Below, in pieces: positions 26,054 through 33,568 of a stretch of DNA of 64,000 bases; the first letter of the stretch is position 1, and each line of letters opens with the position of its first letter. This DNA is from Candidatus Saccharibacteria bacterium oral taxon 955 (lineage in GTDB: Bacteria; Patescibacteriota; Saccharimonadia; Saccharimonadales; Saccharimonadaceae). The notes beneath the pieces are model-generated. The model was not told where the DNA came from, searched no databases, and saw nothing but the letters and a program-made list of their open reading frames with translations. The position numbers and the translations under genes are program-made. The stretch lies in assembly GCA_010202265.1 (NCBI GenBank), contig CP047918.1, positions 496,001-560,000 of the forward strand. Reading direction: 5' to 3'.

Positions 26054-29000
26054 CTACTTAATCGCCACACACTCATCACCCAGCAGTTCAATCAGCCGAC
26101 TACGCAACTCTCCTGCGAGGTCAACCCGAAACGGCAGACGAATTGCTGATGATTTATTATCACCTAGCACCATGATAATGTCACTCTGGCCAGGATGAAG
26201 CCCACAAGTCTTTTTGAGGGCGAGAAGTTTTTCATGATCATCTGGATTCGCCACCCTTACATAAGCCGTCGGCAACGTTTCAAGTGGCACATCAACCGCT
26301 TCTCGTGGTTGGTTATTGACACTCGCTGATTTTACGGCTTTTGGCGTTGATTCTACGGGCTTATTCTTTGCCTGGTAGCGTTTACGGGATACGGTAGCCT
26401 GAGTAGTCGGCGCGACCATCTTGCGTCCGTGACTCTCGTACTCACGAAGCTCCTTGTCGCTCACGATATCAATCTGATCAGCAATCATCTTTGCCTCATC
26501 GCCGAGATTGCCCTCACGGTCACGTGCTGAAACATTGCCGGTCACTTTCAGGACAACGTCCTGACGCAACGAGTCGCCCAGCTGTTCGTATAATTTTGGA
26601 AATACAATCACTTCACCCTCGCCGGTTTTATCCTCCAGCCCGACAAACGCCATCTTTGTACCAGACTTCGTAACAATGGTACGAATCGTCGCAACCAGCC
26701 CACCAATTGTCACTTTCTGGCCATCAATCTTAGGTGTGACACTTCTAAGAGGAATGGTCTGCTCCTCAAAAAACGCATCGTAGTTGTCTAGCGGATGAGC
26801 CGATATATACAGCCCTAGCAGCTCTCGCTCCCACATTAGTTGTTCTTTTTCGGTGTATTTCACTGGCGAGGTCTTGAGTTCGATACTCGGCATGAGGTTA
26901 TCTCCACCTAAAGCTGCAAACATGTCAACTTGCCCCGAAAGAGCTTCTTTTTGCAACTTCGATGAAAACGCTAGTATACTATCAAGATTAAACAGCAAGT
27001 CAGACCGATCACCCAAACTATCAAACGCTCCCGCCTTGATAAGCGCCTCCCAGGCCTTACGATTCACCTTGCTAGCGCTAACACGTTTCGCGAAATCTTC
27101 GACACTTACAAATTTACCGCCTGTGTCTCGTGCCCTGATAATTTCTTCTACCGCAGCAACCCCTACGCCTTTGACCGCCGCCATACCAAAACGAATCTGC
27201 TTGGCCGCTGGCACCACCGCAAATTCTACATACGACTGGTTGACATCTGGATTTAGCACCGTGATACCCATGTGACGACACTCGGTAATCTCAATCGCCA
27301 AGCGATCGATATCGTCATGGTCACTCGTCATCAGAGCCGCCATAAAGGCATCAGGATAATGCGCCTTGAGATATGCTGTCCAATAAGCGATTAATGCATA
27401 ACACGCTGCGTGGCTCTTATTGAAACAGTAATTTGCAAACTCCTCTAGCGCACCCCAAAATTGCTCGGCAATCTCCTTGGTAGCGCCACCAACCTTAATC
27501 GCACCTTCGACAAACTCTGGTTTGACCTTTTTCATCAAATCGATCTTCTTTTTGCCCACTGCTTTACGCAACGTGTCCGCCTGACCGCCAGTAAACCCAC
27601 ACCATTCTTTTGAAATCTGCATGAACTGCTCTTGGTAAACGAGGATTCCGTAGGTGTTTTCAAGCGAACTACGCATACCTTCGTGTAGATAAGTAATTTT
27701 TTCCTGTCCATGCTTACGCTTGATAAAGCTATCAATAAATTGCATCGGCCCCGGTCGATACAGAGCAACCATCGCGATAATATCCTCAAAAACCGTTGGC
27801 TTAAGACCACGCAAATATCGTTTCATGCCAGCCGACTCAAGCTGGAATACGCCAGTCGTATCACCGCGCTGGAATAACTCAAAAGTCGGCTCATCATCAA
27901 GCGGTAGCTCGGAGAGATTAACCTCCTCTTTGTAAACTTTACGGATGATGCGCATGGCGTTATTTATAATCGTGAGGTTAGATAGACCCAAAAAGTCCAT
28001 CTTGAGTAGACCTAGCTCTTCGACCTCACCCATTGGGAATTGAGTAGCAACCACACCTTTTTGCGCCATTTCAAGTGGGATATATTTCACCAGATCATCG
28101 GGCGCAATCACCACTCCACAGGCATGTACGCCATGGCTACGAATCGTCCCCTCAAGCTGAATCGCATAATCCAACACCTCTTTGGCGGTTGGGTTGTTTT
28201 CATACTCATGCCTCAGATCAACATCATCGACAATACTTTTACTGAGTGGAATATGCCTACCCTGGTTTGGCGGCGGAACAAGCTTTGCTAAACGATCGCT
28301 CTCGGCATACGGCACCTGCAACACACGGGCGACATCACGCACCGCCATGCGACCAAACATTTTACCAAATGTAACGATGTTGCTAACATGATCCTCGCCA
28401 TATTTTTCGGCGCAATACTGAATCACCTCGTCACGACGCGTATCCTGAATGTCGACATCAATATCTGGCATACTGATACGATCAGGGTTTAGAAAACGCT
28501 CAAATAGTAAGCCATATTTCAGAGGATCAAGATCGGTGATATTTAGAGCATAGGCGATAATGCTCCCCGCCGCCGAACCACGCCCTGGGCCAAATACAAT
28601 ACCGCGGTCTTTTCCCCAGTTGATAAAATCTTGAACAATTAGGAAATACCCCTCGTAGCCCATATTGGCCATGACATCTATCTCCATCTTCGCACGATCA
28701 CGAACATTGTCGCCGAGCTTTGGAATTATATCATCTGGCTCGAGCTTACTCGTCTCCTCACGCGACATCTTGAGGTAGCGATTTGCTAGACCACGATAAA
28801 CCAACTGCTTCAGGTAGTCATGCTCCGTACCGCCACCAGGAACAGGATATTTAGGAATCAAGATTTTGCCTAGCTCAAGCTCGACATTACAGCGATCGGC
28901 GACTTTTTTGGTGTTGCGCACGACCTCGGGATATTCATCGCCCCAGTGGTCGATTATGTCACGTGGATCAGTCAGATGAAGCTCAAATTCTTTGAGGCTC

Positions 29001-29818
29001 ATACGCTTTTCGTCCGACAAATACGCTCCCGTTCCAACACAGAGCAATATCTCGTGCGCGTCCTGGTGGTCGTGTGTGAGGTAATGTCCATCACAGGTTA
29101 CCACCATGTCGATCGATAGCTCTTTTGAGAGCTTCATGATACCATCGTTAATTTTTGCCTGAACATCCCAGTGCGTGTTGGATTTTGGATGTCCATGATC
29201 CTGTAGTTCTAGATAGTATCTATCGCCAAATACACCTCGATACCACTGAGCTGTCTGCTTCGCTTTGTCGTAATCATCATTTCGTAAAGCATCAGCAACC
29301 TCACCGCTCGCACAACCAGATAACACAATCAGCCCTTCGTTTAGCTCCTCGAGCAGGTCATGATCAACTCGCGGCTTATAGTACATCCCCTCTAGGTTCG
29401 CTCTGGTCGAAAGTTTCATGAGATTTTGGTAGCCCTGATTATTCATTGCTAGAACCGTCAGGTGAAAACGCTGTTTGTCTTTGCTCGGATCACGGTCGAA
29501 ACGCGAACGTGCCGCGACATAAGTCTCAATCCCAAGAATCGGCTTAATTCCCTCGGCCTTTGCCGCTTTGTAGTAATCGAGAACGCCGCTTAGTGTACCG
29601 TGGTCAGTCACCGCCGCCGCCTCCATGCCAAACTCTTTGACCTTTGCAGCCAGCTCATCAACTTTTGTCAAGCCGTCTAGGACCGAGTGATAGGTGTGAT
29701 TGTGTAGATGTACGAAATCACTCGGCTTGAGATCATTTCCACGCTTTGCTATCTTGCCAGAACCATCTGGCATCAGCGAAGTATCATTTTTTGTCGACCC
29801 CTCCGTAGAATCACTCAT
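26054..29818 (-). CDS. dnaE: DNA polymerase III alpha subunit
   Basis: Replicative polymerase of 1254 aa. The PHP domain starts with FVHLHNHTYHSVLDGLTKVD and AAAVTDHGTLSGV. The catalytic palm carries MPDIDVDIQD and GPGRGSAAGSIIAYAL. The C-terminus has an OB-fold (VTIGGLVATIRTIVTKSG, with FVGLEDKTGEGEVIVFP) and a ~120-residue tail. The start MSDSTEGSTKND at 29818 is preferred over an upstream extension because TATAAT sits 9 nt before it. It is divergent from the paralog array. Confidence 0.96.
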   Translation of the reverse strand: MSDSTEGSTKNDTSLMPDGSGKIAKRGNDLKPSDFVHLHNHTYHSVLDGLTKVDELAAKVKEFGMEAAAVTDHGTLSGVLDYYKAAKAEGIKPILGIETYVAARSRFDRDPSKDKQRFHLTVLAMNNQGYQNLMKLSTRANLEGMYYKPRVDHDLLEELNEGLIVLSGCASGEVADALRNDDYDKAKQTAQWYRGVFGDRYYLELQDHGHPKSNTHWDVQAKINDGIMKLSKELSIDMVVTCDGHYLTHDHQDAHEILLCVGTGAYLSDEKRMSLKEFELHLTDPRDIIDHWGDEYPEVVRNTKKVADRCNVELELGKILIPKYPVPGGGTEHDYLKQLVYRGLANRYLKMSREETSKLEPDDIIPKLGDNVRDRAKMEIDVMANMGYEGYFLIVQDFINWGKDRGIVFGPGRGSAAGSIIAYALNITDLDPLKYGLLFERFLNPDRISMPDIDVDIQDTRRDEVIQYCAEKYGEDHVSNIVTFGKMFGRMAVRDVARVLQVPYAESDRLAKLVPPPNQGRHIPLSKSIVDDVDLRHEYENNPTAKEVLDYAIQLEGTIRSHGVHACGVVIAPDDLVKYIPLEMAQKGVVATQFPMGEVEELGLLKMDFLGLSNLTIINNAMRIIRKVYKEEVNLSELPLDDEPTFELFQRGDTTGVFQLESAGMKRYLRGLKPTVFEDIIAMVALYRPGPMQFIDSFIKRKHGQEKITYLHEGMRSSLENTYGILVYQEQFMQISKEWCGFTGGQADTLRKAVGKKKIDLMKKVKPEFVEGAIKVGGATKEIAEQFWGALEEFANYCFNKSHAACYALIAYWTAYLKAHYPDAFMAALMTSDHDDIDRLAIEITECRHMGITVLNPDVNQSYVEFAVVPAAKQIRFGMAAVKGVGVAAVEEIIRARDTGGKFVSVEDFAKRVSASKVNRKAWEALIKAGAFDSLGDRSDLLFNLDSILAFSSKLQKEALSGQVDMFAALGGDNLMPSIELKTSPVKYTEKEQLMWERELLGLYISAHPLDNYDAFFEEQTIPLRSVTPKIDGQKVTIGGLVATIRTIVTKSGTKMAFVGLEDKTGEGEVIVFPKLYEQLGDSLRQDVVLKVTGNVSARDREGNLGDEAKMIADQIDIVSDKELREYESHGRKMVAPTTQATVSRKRYQAKNKPVESTPKAVKSASVNNQPREAVDVPLETLPTAYVRVANPDDHEKLLALKKTCGLHPGQSDIIMVLGDNKSSAIRLPFRVDLAGELRSRLIELLGDECVAIK

Positions 29819-29827
29819 ATTACTTAT

Positions 29828-29833
29828 ATTATA
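29828..29833 (-). promoter_or_regulatory. -10 element of dnaE (leaderless type)
   Basis: TATAAT on the minus strand, 9 nt before ATG. No Shine-Dalgarno. Confidence 0.55.
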
Positions 29834-29897
29834 GCCCATCGCGAGACCTAAAAGTGTAGTAAAAACAACCAAGCCTATAGGTTTCCACTTATAGGTA

Positions 29898-29926
29898 TTG
29901 ATTTTTTATGAGCTATGTGTTGATAT
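29898..29926 (+). promoter_or_regulatory. Promoter of array genes 1 and 2
   Basis: TTGATT (29898-29903), 17-nt spacer, TGATAT (29921-29926). TTAGGATCAT follows at the expected start of transcription, as in the other cassettes. Confidence 0.6.
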
Positions 29927-29960
29927 ACAGTTAGGATCATGTATTTATGAAAGGAGTGTC

Positions 29961-30350
29961 ATGATCTTGTACCTTTGTCTGGGGGTGTTGCTAATAGCCG
30001 CAGGGGTTGTAAGTGCGGTATTTAGCGAGCGCCACAGTCTAGGCCCATGGCTGTCGTCGATGATGTTCATAATACCTCTAGTAACAGGTGGGGCGATGTC
30101 TGTATGCGCCCTCCTCAACTCAAACAAAGAAGTTGATCATGTCTCTACTGTCACAAAAGTGACGATTGAAGAGGCCGAAAAAAGATCGCTTTTGATGGCA
30201 AACGGTGACACTATTCCGTGTCAGCCAGATAACCAAATATGTGCGAGTGTCAGAATCGGCGACTTGGTGGTGTATGGCACCAAGTGGCATGAGTCTGGAC
30301 TCTGGATTGAGAGGCGAGAGGTTATTCTCGCAACAGAGGACCCACGTTAA
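29961..30350 (+). CDS. Array protein 1: two-helix membrane protein with C-terminal beta domain
   Basis: Not recognised. 129 aa: membrane helix 1 (about 3-21), charged turn SERHSLGP, helix 2 (about 30-52), then a soluble domain of ~75 residues. That domain contains SLLMANGDTIPC, C-x6-C (CQPDNQIC), IGDLVVYGTKWHESGLWIERRE. The short beta-rich domain after two helices recalls small OB- or SH3-like folds such as NfeD tails, but no family can be claimed. The paired Cys could form a disulfide if the domain is extracytoplasmic. GAAAGGAG supports ATG at 29961. Gene 2 follows after 22 nt. Confidence 0.75.
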   Translation: MILYLCLGVLLIAAGVVSAVFSERHSLGPWLSSMMFIIPLVTGGAMSVCALLNSNKEVDHVSTVTKVTIEEAEKRSLLMANGDTIPCQPDNQICASVRIGDLVVYGTKWHESGLWIERREVILATEDPR

Positions 30351-30372
30351 GCTACCCCCTAGGGAGGATGAA

Positions 30373-30759
30373 ATGACCCTATACGCTATCATAGGGATAA
30401 TAGGTGTCGGCTTGGGCATATTAGTTGCACTGTTGTCCGACAAAATACGTTTCAAGTTGCCCGTTGTCGTGACACTAGCTACGGCACCGGTGATAGCGGG
30501 TACTATGTTGATAGTGTCCGCATGCTTTCTGTCTAGTCGTGTGACTAGTCACATGGCTGTTGTCACCGCCGTCAGCGAAAGCTCCGGCAAAACGGAGCTA
30601 ACCATGGCGGATGGGGCGACCATCTCCTGCGAGCCTAGGCACAAAGCCTGCTACGAAGCGCGTGCAGGAGATATGATAGTTTACCAGACCCAGAACCACG
30701 AATCTGGGCTCTGGGTCGAGAAGCGCGAGATCGTACTGGTCTCGCACCCAGATCGGTGA
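30373..30759 (+). CDS. Array protein 2: paralog of array protein 1
   Basis: 128 aa with the same plan. Helix 1 is about residues 3-21 (LYAIIGIIGVGLGILVALL), helix 2 about 28-50, then KTELTMADGATISC, C-x6-C (CEPRHKAC) and AGDMIVYQTQNHESGLWVEK. AGGGAGG precedes ATG. It has no promoter of its own and ends at the terminator 30765-30810, so it is the second gene of a two-gene transcript. Function unknown. Confidence 0.75.
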   Translation: MTLYAIIGIIGVGLGILVALLSDKIRFKLPVVVTLATAPVIAGTMLIVSACFLSSRVTSHMAVVTAVSESSGKTELTMADGATISCEPRHKACYEARAGDMIVYQTQNHESGLWVEKREIVLVSHPDR

Positions 30760-30764
30760 TCTTC

Positions 30765-30810
30765 GCCCCAGCTCTCTGCCCTTTTCAAAGGGTGGCGAGC
30801 TGGGGCTTTT
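30765..30810 (+). terminator. Terminator after array gene 2
   Basis: GCCCCAGCTC pairs with GAGCTGGGGC, with inner CCCTTT/AAAGGG, followed by TTTTC. Confidence 0.85.
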
Positions 30811-30871
30811 CTTATATCGAGAGATCGCCCCCCCTGGAGACGTCTCAGTACGATACCTTCATAAGCTCTCA

Positions 30872-30900
30872 TTGACATACTATGCGTAGTATGTTGCAAT
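30872..30900 (+). promoter_or_regulatory. Promoter of array gene 3 with palindromic spacer
   Basis: TTGACA (30872-30877), 17-nt spacer, TGCAAT (30895-30900). Positions 30875-30894 form a perfect inverted repeat, ACATACTA-TGCG-TAGTATGT, a likely operator. AAGATCATG follows at the start region. Confidence 0.65.
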
Positions 30901-30935
30901 AGGATAAGATCATGCCTAGATGAAAGGAGCCGGTC

Positions 30936-31316
30936 ATGGTCACCCTCGTTATCGCACTAGTATTAGTAGCGGCGGTGTTTGCTGTTATTTTTATCAGCGA
31001 ACGATACAGGATATTATTCCCGTTCACAATAATCATGTTGTCGATACCAACAATTATAATAATGGTAATTGTGGCGAGGATATTTCCTCCTTCGAGTATC
31101 GACCTTCGCAGATCGGTTGTCGATCAGGTGATAACTGGACCTATGGGTAGGTCGCTCAAGTTATCAAACGGGATAACTATTAGGTGTCATGAGGCCGACG
31201 AGCATCGCTGCTAGGAGGTTCATGCAGGTGACGTAGTCATGTACAGAGACTATAACTGGTCTGGCCTTTGGAGAGAATTCGAGTTTATCCAAGTATCTCA
31301 AAAATCCAAAGGCTGA
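30936..31316 (+). pseudogene. Array gene 3, interrupted by an in-frame TAG
   Basis: Starts at ATG 30936 after AAAGGAG and reads MVTLVIALVLVAAVFAVIF with two helices, then SLKLSNGITIRC. An amber TAG at 31212-31214 stops translation after 92 aa. The position corresponds to the residue just after the second Cys in the paralogs (Tyr in protein 2). The frame stays open for 33 more codons to TGA at 31316 and encodes EVHAGDVVMYRDYNWSGLW, the conserved tail. It is either a recent nonsense allele or a site of suppression. Promoter and terminator are intact. Confidence 0.75.
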
Positions 31317-31321
31317 TTTCA

Positions 31322-31370
31322 CCCCAGCTCTCTGCCCTTTTTCAAAGGGGTGGTGAGCTGGGGCTTTTTC
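31322..31370 (+). terminator. Terminator after array gene 3
   Basis: CCCCAGCTC pairs with GAGCTGGGG, with inner CCCTTT/AAAGGG, then CTTTTTCTTTG. Confidence 0.85.
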
Positions 31371-31422
31371 TTTGTCTAGAGATGCAATTTACACCAATTA
31401 CACCTACTATTTACCGCTGCAA

Positions 31423-31451
31423 TTGACATATAGTAAGTTATATGTTTGTAT
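31423..31451 (+). promoter_or_regulatory. Promoter of array gene 4 with palindromic spacer
   Basis: TTGACA (31423-31428), 17-nt spacer, TTGTAT (31446-31451). Positions 31426-31445 form ACATATA-GTAAGT-TATATGT, an inverted repeat at the same place as in gene 3. AAGATCATG follows at 31458-31466. Confidence 0.65.
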
Positions 31452-31485
31452 ATGAGTAAGATCATGTCTACACGAAAGGAGCATC

Positions 31486-31875
31486 ATGATCTTGTACCTG
31501 TGCTTGGAGATACTGATTATCGTCGCTGGTGTAGCTATAGCATACTTAAGTATGCGCTACGAATGGAGGGGAGTAGCGTGCTGGATAGGCACGCTTATGG
31601 CCATAGTTGCCTTACTAATGCCCGTCGCGTGCTTCATCACCTTATTCGAGTCAGGAAAGGAGATCGAACAAGCGTCAGTCGTAGTAAAAGTGTTCACTGG
31701 GGAAGGCCGGTCTCTGGAGATGGCGAACAGTGATATAGTAGAGTGCCTGCCTGATCAGCAGGCGTGCCTGGACGCCAAGATAGGCGACCTGGTAACATAT
31801 AGGTCAAAGTGGCACACATCTGGGATGTGGATCGAACGGCGCGAGGTTATACTAGTCTCGCACCCAGAACAGTAG
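31486..31875 (+). CDS. Array protein 4: paralog of array protein 1
   Basis: 129 aa. It starts MILYLCLEILIIVAGVAIAY, almost identical to protein 1 at the N-terminus. Helix 2 is about residues 31-52. The C-terminal domain reads SLEMANSDIVEC, C-x6-C (CLPDQQAC), IGDLVTYRSKWHTSGMWIERRE and closely matches protein 1. GAAAGGAG precedes ATG. Single-gene transcript with its own promoter and terminator. Function unknown. Confidence 0.75.
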   Translation: MILYLCLEILIIVAGVAIAYLSMRYEWRGVACWIGTLMAIVALLMPVACFITLFESGKEIEQASVVVKVFTGEGRSLEMANSDIVECLPDQQACLDAKIGDLVTYRSKWHTSGMWIERREVILVSHPEQ

Positions 31876-31881
31876 TCTTTA

Positions 31882-31927
31882 CCCCAGCTCTCTGTCCTTC
31901 ATCAGGGATGGCGAGCTGGGGCTTTTT
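31882..31927 (+). terminator. Terminator after array gene 4
   Basis: Same outer stem CCCCAGCTC/GAGCTGGGG. The inner arms are changed to GTCC and GGGA around TTCATCA but still pair partly. Followed by CTTTTTC. Confidence 0.85.
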
Positions 31928-31987
31928 CTTTGTATAGAATTCATGAAAAAGCTATCTCTTAAAATAGTAGATTATAGCTAAAATATA

Positions 31988-32016
31988 TTGACATTTTGTA
32001 AATTATATGCTACCAT
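31988..32016 (+). promoter_or_regulatory. Promoter of array gene 5
   Basis: TTGACA (31988-31993), 17-nt spacer, TACCAT (32011-32016), then ATAAGATCAT. The spacer palindrome is largely lost here (only CAT...ATG remains). Confidence 0.6.
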
Positions 32017-32048
32017 ACAGATAAGATCATCTAGTAGAAAGGTGTAAG

Positions 32049-32435
32049 ATGGTCATATACCTCTGTCTCGGAGTTGTCATCATCGGAATCGGAGCGACCA
32101 CAATTTTTTTCATGATCGGGGATGAGGAAAGTATCCTCAAAACCATACCCGTGTTGCTTTTCACCGCATTCGGGTTCGTCATGGTACTCTCTTCCCTGAC
32201 TCTTTCGGGGAAGGTAGTCGAAAAAGCGTCCGTCGTGGTCGCTACGACGACCGACGCTAACGGAGTCAAATTGACTCTGGCAGACGGCACTGAAGTAGAG
32301 TGCCGGGATGACCAGGGCGCCTGCAAAGGCGCCCAAGTCGGAAACCTAGTTACCTACGAGGTACAGAGACACGAATCGGGCCTCTGGGTCTCCGAAAAGC
32401 GGGTGACCTTTGTCACCCGCGGACCGGGACAGTGA
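32049..32435 (+). CDS. Array protein 5: paralog of array protein 1
   Basis: 128 aa. It begins MVIYLCLGVVIIGIGATTIFF. Helix 2 is about residues 30-50, then VKLTLADGTEVEC, C-x6-C (CRDDQGAC), VGNLVTYEVQRHESGLWVSE. The most diverged copy. GAAAGGTG lies upstream of ATG. A frame on the opposite strand of similar length is judged a shadow. Function unknown. Confidence 0.75.
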   Translation: MVIYLCLGVVIIGIGATTIFFMIGDEESILKTIPVLLFTAFGFVMVLSSLTLSGKVVEKASVVVATTTDANGVKLTLADGTEVECRDDQGACKGAQVGNLVTYEVQRHESGLWVSEKRVTFVTRGPGQ

Positions 32436-32440
32436 TTTTA

Positions 32441-32489
32441 GCCTCAGCTCTCCGCCCTTTTCAAAGGGGTGGCGAGCTGGGGCTTTTTC
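32441..32489 (+). terminator. Terminator after array gene 5
   Basis: GCCTCAGCTC pairs with GAGCTGGGGC (one wobble), with inner CCCTTT/AAAGGG, then TTTTTC. Confidence 0.8.
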
Positions 32490-32507
32490 TTTGTCTTTGG
32501 TCACAAA

Positions 32508-32801
32508 TCAACGGGAGACAGTCTTTTGCATCACATCAACAACCGAATTTACAAACCCTGCCACACCTGGGATTAGCCAGCCGATGACATTTAGCAACCA
32601 GATAATCAAAGCAATCACCACCGTGCCCCCGATCACTGACCCCAGCCCAAAAAATACCCCACGGATAAAATTAAACTTATAAATCGTCAGCTGACTTCGA
32701 TTGAAATCATTGAATAAATCCTCGAGCACCGCAACACGTGCACCTTTTTCATTTTCGTTTCTGACATCTGTTTTGAGCTTTTTCCAAAACTTGAGCCTCA
32801 T
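32508..32801 (-). CDS. DUF5665-like small membrane protein
   Basis: 97 aa: a charged N-terminal helix (about 8-33), a linking segment SQLTIYKFNFIRGVFFGLGS, and one or two hydrophobic helices (about 50-88). The pattern of an amphipathic stretch before NFIRGxxxGLGSxIG resembles DUF5665 proteins; no function is known. AAAGGA precedes ATG. It is downstream of ytxH-like genes on the same strand, but a terminator hairpin at 32833-32861 lies between. Confidence 0.65.
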   Translation of the reverse strand: MRLKFWKKLKTDVRNENEKGARVAVLEDLFNDFNRSQLTIYKFNFIRGVFFGLGSVIGGTVVIALIIWLLNVIGWLIPGVAGFVNSVVDVMQKTVSR

Positions 32802-32832
32802 CGTTTAAGTCCTTTCACGCCGTAGATAAAAA

Positions 32833-32861
32833 ACGACATACCGTTTATGCTAGTATGTCGT
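32833..32861. terminator. Intrinsic terminator after the YtxH-like gene
   Basis: Perfect ACGACATAC/GTATGTCGT stem with an 11-nt loop. Minus strand continues TTTTTTATC; plus strand continues CTTTTTATTT. Confidence 0.8.
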
Positions 32862-32882
32862 CTTTTTATTTATTTGGCAAGC

Positions 32883-33200
32883 TTATGATTTCTTTTTGCT
32901 CTCGCTAAGCTCTGCTTTGGCGCTATTTACGGCGCGTTCAGCTCGATCGCGATAATCGTCAAGCGTTTTCTTGCCGTCTTTGACCGCAGTTTCCACCTGC
33001 TTACGGGTATCTTTGTAGACCTTTTCACCCTTGGCCTTGACGTCAGACGCTACCTTGTCAGCGCTAGCTTTCATCTCCTCGGCCTTTGCACGTAGATCAG
33101 CCCGAGTTTCCTTGCCTGATTTTGGAGCCGTGAGAATACCAGCGACAACGCCAGCGGCCGCACCAATGATTGCTCCAAGCGCAAATTTACCTTTTGACAT
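32883..33200 (-). CDS. YtxH-like protein
   Basis: 105 aa. The N-terminus FALGAIIGAAAGVVAGILTAPKSGKETR is the YtxH signature: a glycine/alanine-rich membrane segment followed by APxSGxETR. The rest is a Lys/Glu/Ala-rich amphipathic helix, probably coiled coil. Relatives are general-stress or envelope proteins of unknown mechanism. AAAGGAGG precedes ATG. It lies 19 nt after a small membrane-protein gene. Confidence 0.85.
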   Translation of the reverse strand: MSKGKFALGAIIGAAAGVVAGILTAPKSGKETRADLRAKAEEMKASADKVASDVKAKGEKVYKDTRKQVETAVKDGKKTLDDYRDRAERAVNSAKAELSESKKKS

Positions 33201-33219
33201 AAATCCTCCTTTTGTGGTT

Positions 33220-33459
33220 TTATTTTTTCTTATCTTTGAAAAACGACGTGATCAGCTTTGCTATAGCGATCGGCGACGTCACTGCCGCTATATTACTGGC
33301 AGTCTTCTCAAATTTGACCGCAGTCCGTTCCGCAACGCTTGTCACAGTTTTGATCTGCTTCGTCACTCTGATAAGGAGTACGACGAGGATCATACTGAGA
33401 AGCAAGAACAGTGCGAGAAATACCGACAGTATAATGACCAGTATTTGTGCCCATTCCAT
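33220..33459 (-). CDS. Small membrane protein upstream of ytxH (YtxG/DUF948-like position)
   Basis: 79 aa with a long hydrophobic helix (about 6-31) followed by a helical cytoplasmic tail (TKQIKTVTSVAERTAVKFEK). The pairing with a YtxH-like gene recalls ytxG-ytxH of Firmicutes, but the sequence is too short for a firm family call. AAGGAG lies about 10 nt before ATG. A TATACT-type -10 is seen about 75 nt upstream. Confidence 0.6.
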   Translation of the reverse strand: MEWAQILVIILSVFLALFLLLSMILVVLLIRVTKQIKTVTSVAERTAVKFEKTASNIAAVTSPIAIAKLITSFFKDKKK

Positions 33460-33568
33460 GAATTTGACACTCCTTTTTATTTAATTTTGGCTACTTGCCC
33501 GCTATAACCAACGGGCCATACCACTAGTATACTAGCTTATGGCATAAGTAGCACGAAAATGTTAGTAT

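Larger units (their letters stand above)
29898..32489 (+). repeat. Tandem array of five paralogous promoter-gene-terminator cassettes
   Basis: Five related genes of 126-129 codons lie head to tail. There are four promoters of the TTGAYW-17-N6 type, followed by a conserved (T)AAGATCAT-like box, GAAAGGAG-like Shine-Dalgarno sites, and four terminators sharing CCCCAGCTC...GAGCTGGGG. Genes 1 and 2 share one transcript. Protein similarity spans the whole length and is highest in the C-terminal C-x6-C, GDLVxY and SGLWxExRE segments. Local duplication followed by divergence is the simplest explanation. Confidence 0.85.

Noticed and set aside
29819-29872. Upstream 18-codon extension of dnaE
   Set aside because: It contains the -10 element and encodes an unrelated hydrophobic stretch not expected before the PHP domain.
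31215-31223. AGGAGG-TTC-ATG just after the amber codon in array gene 3 as a restart site
   Set aside because: That ATG is in a different frame and meets a stop after four codons, so it cannot restore the tail.
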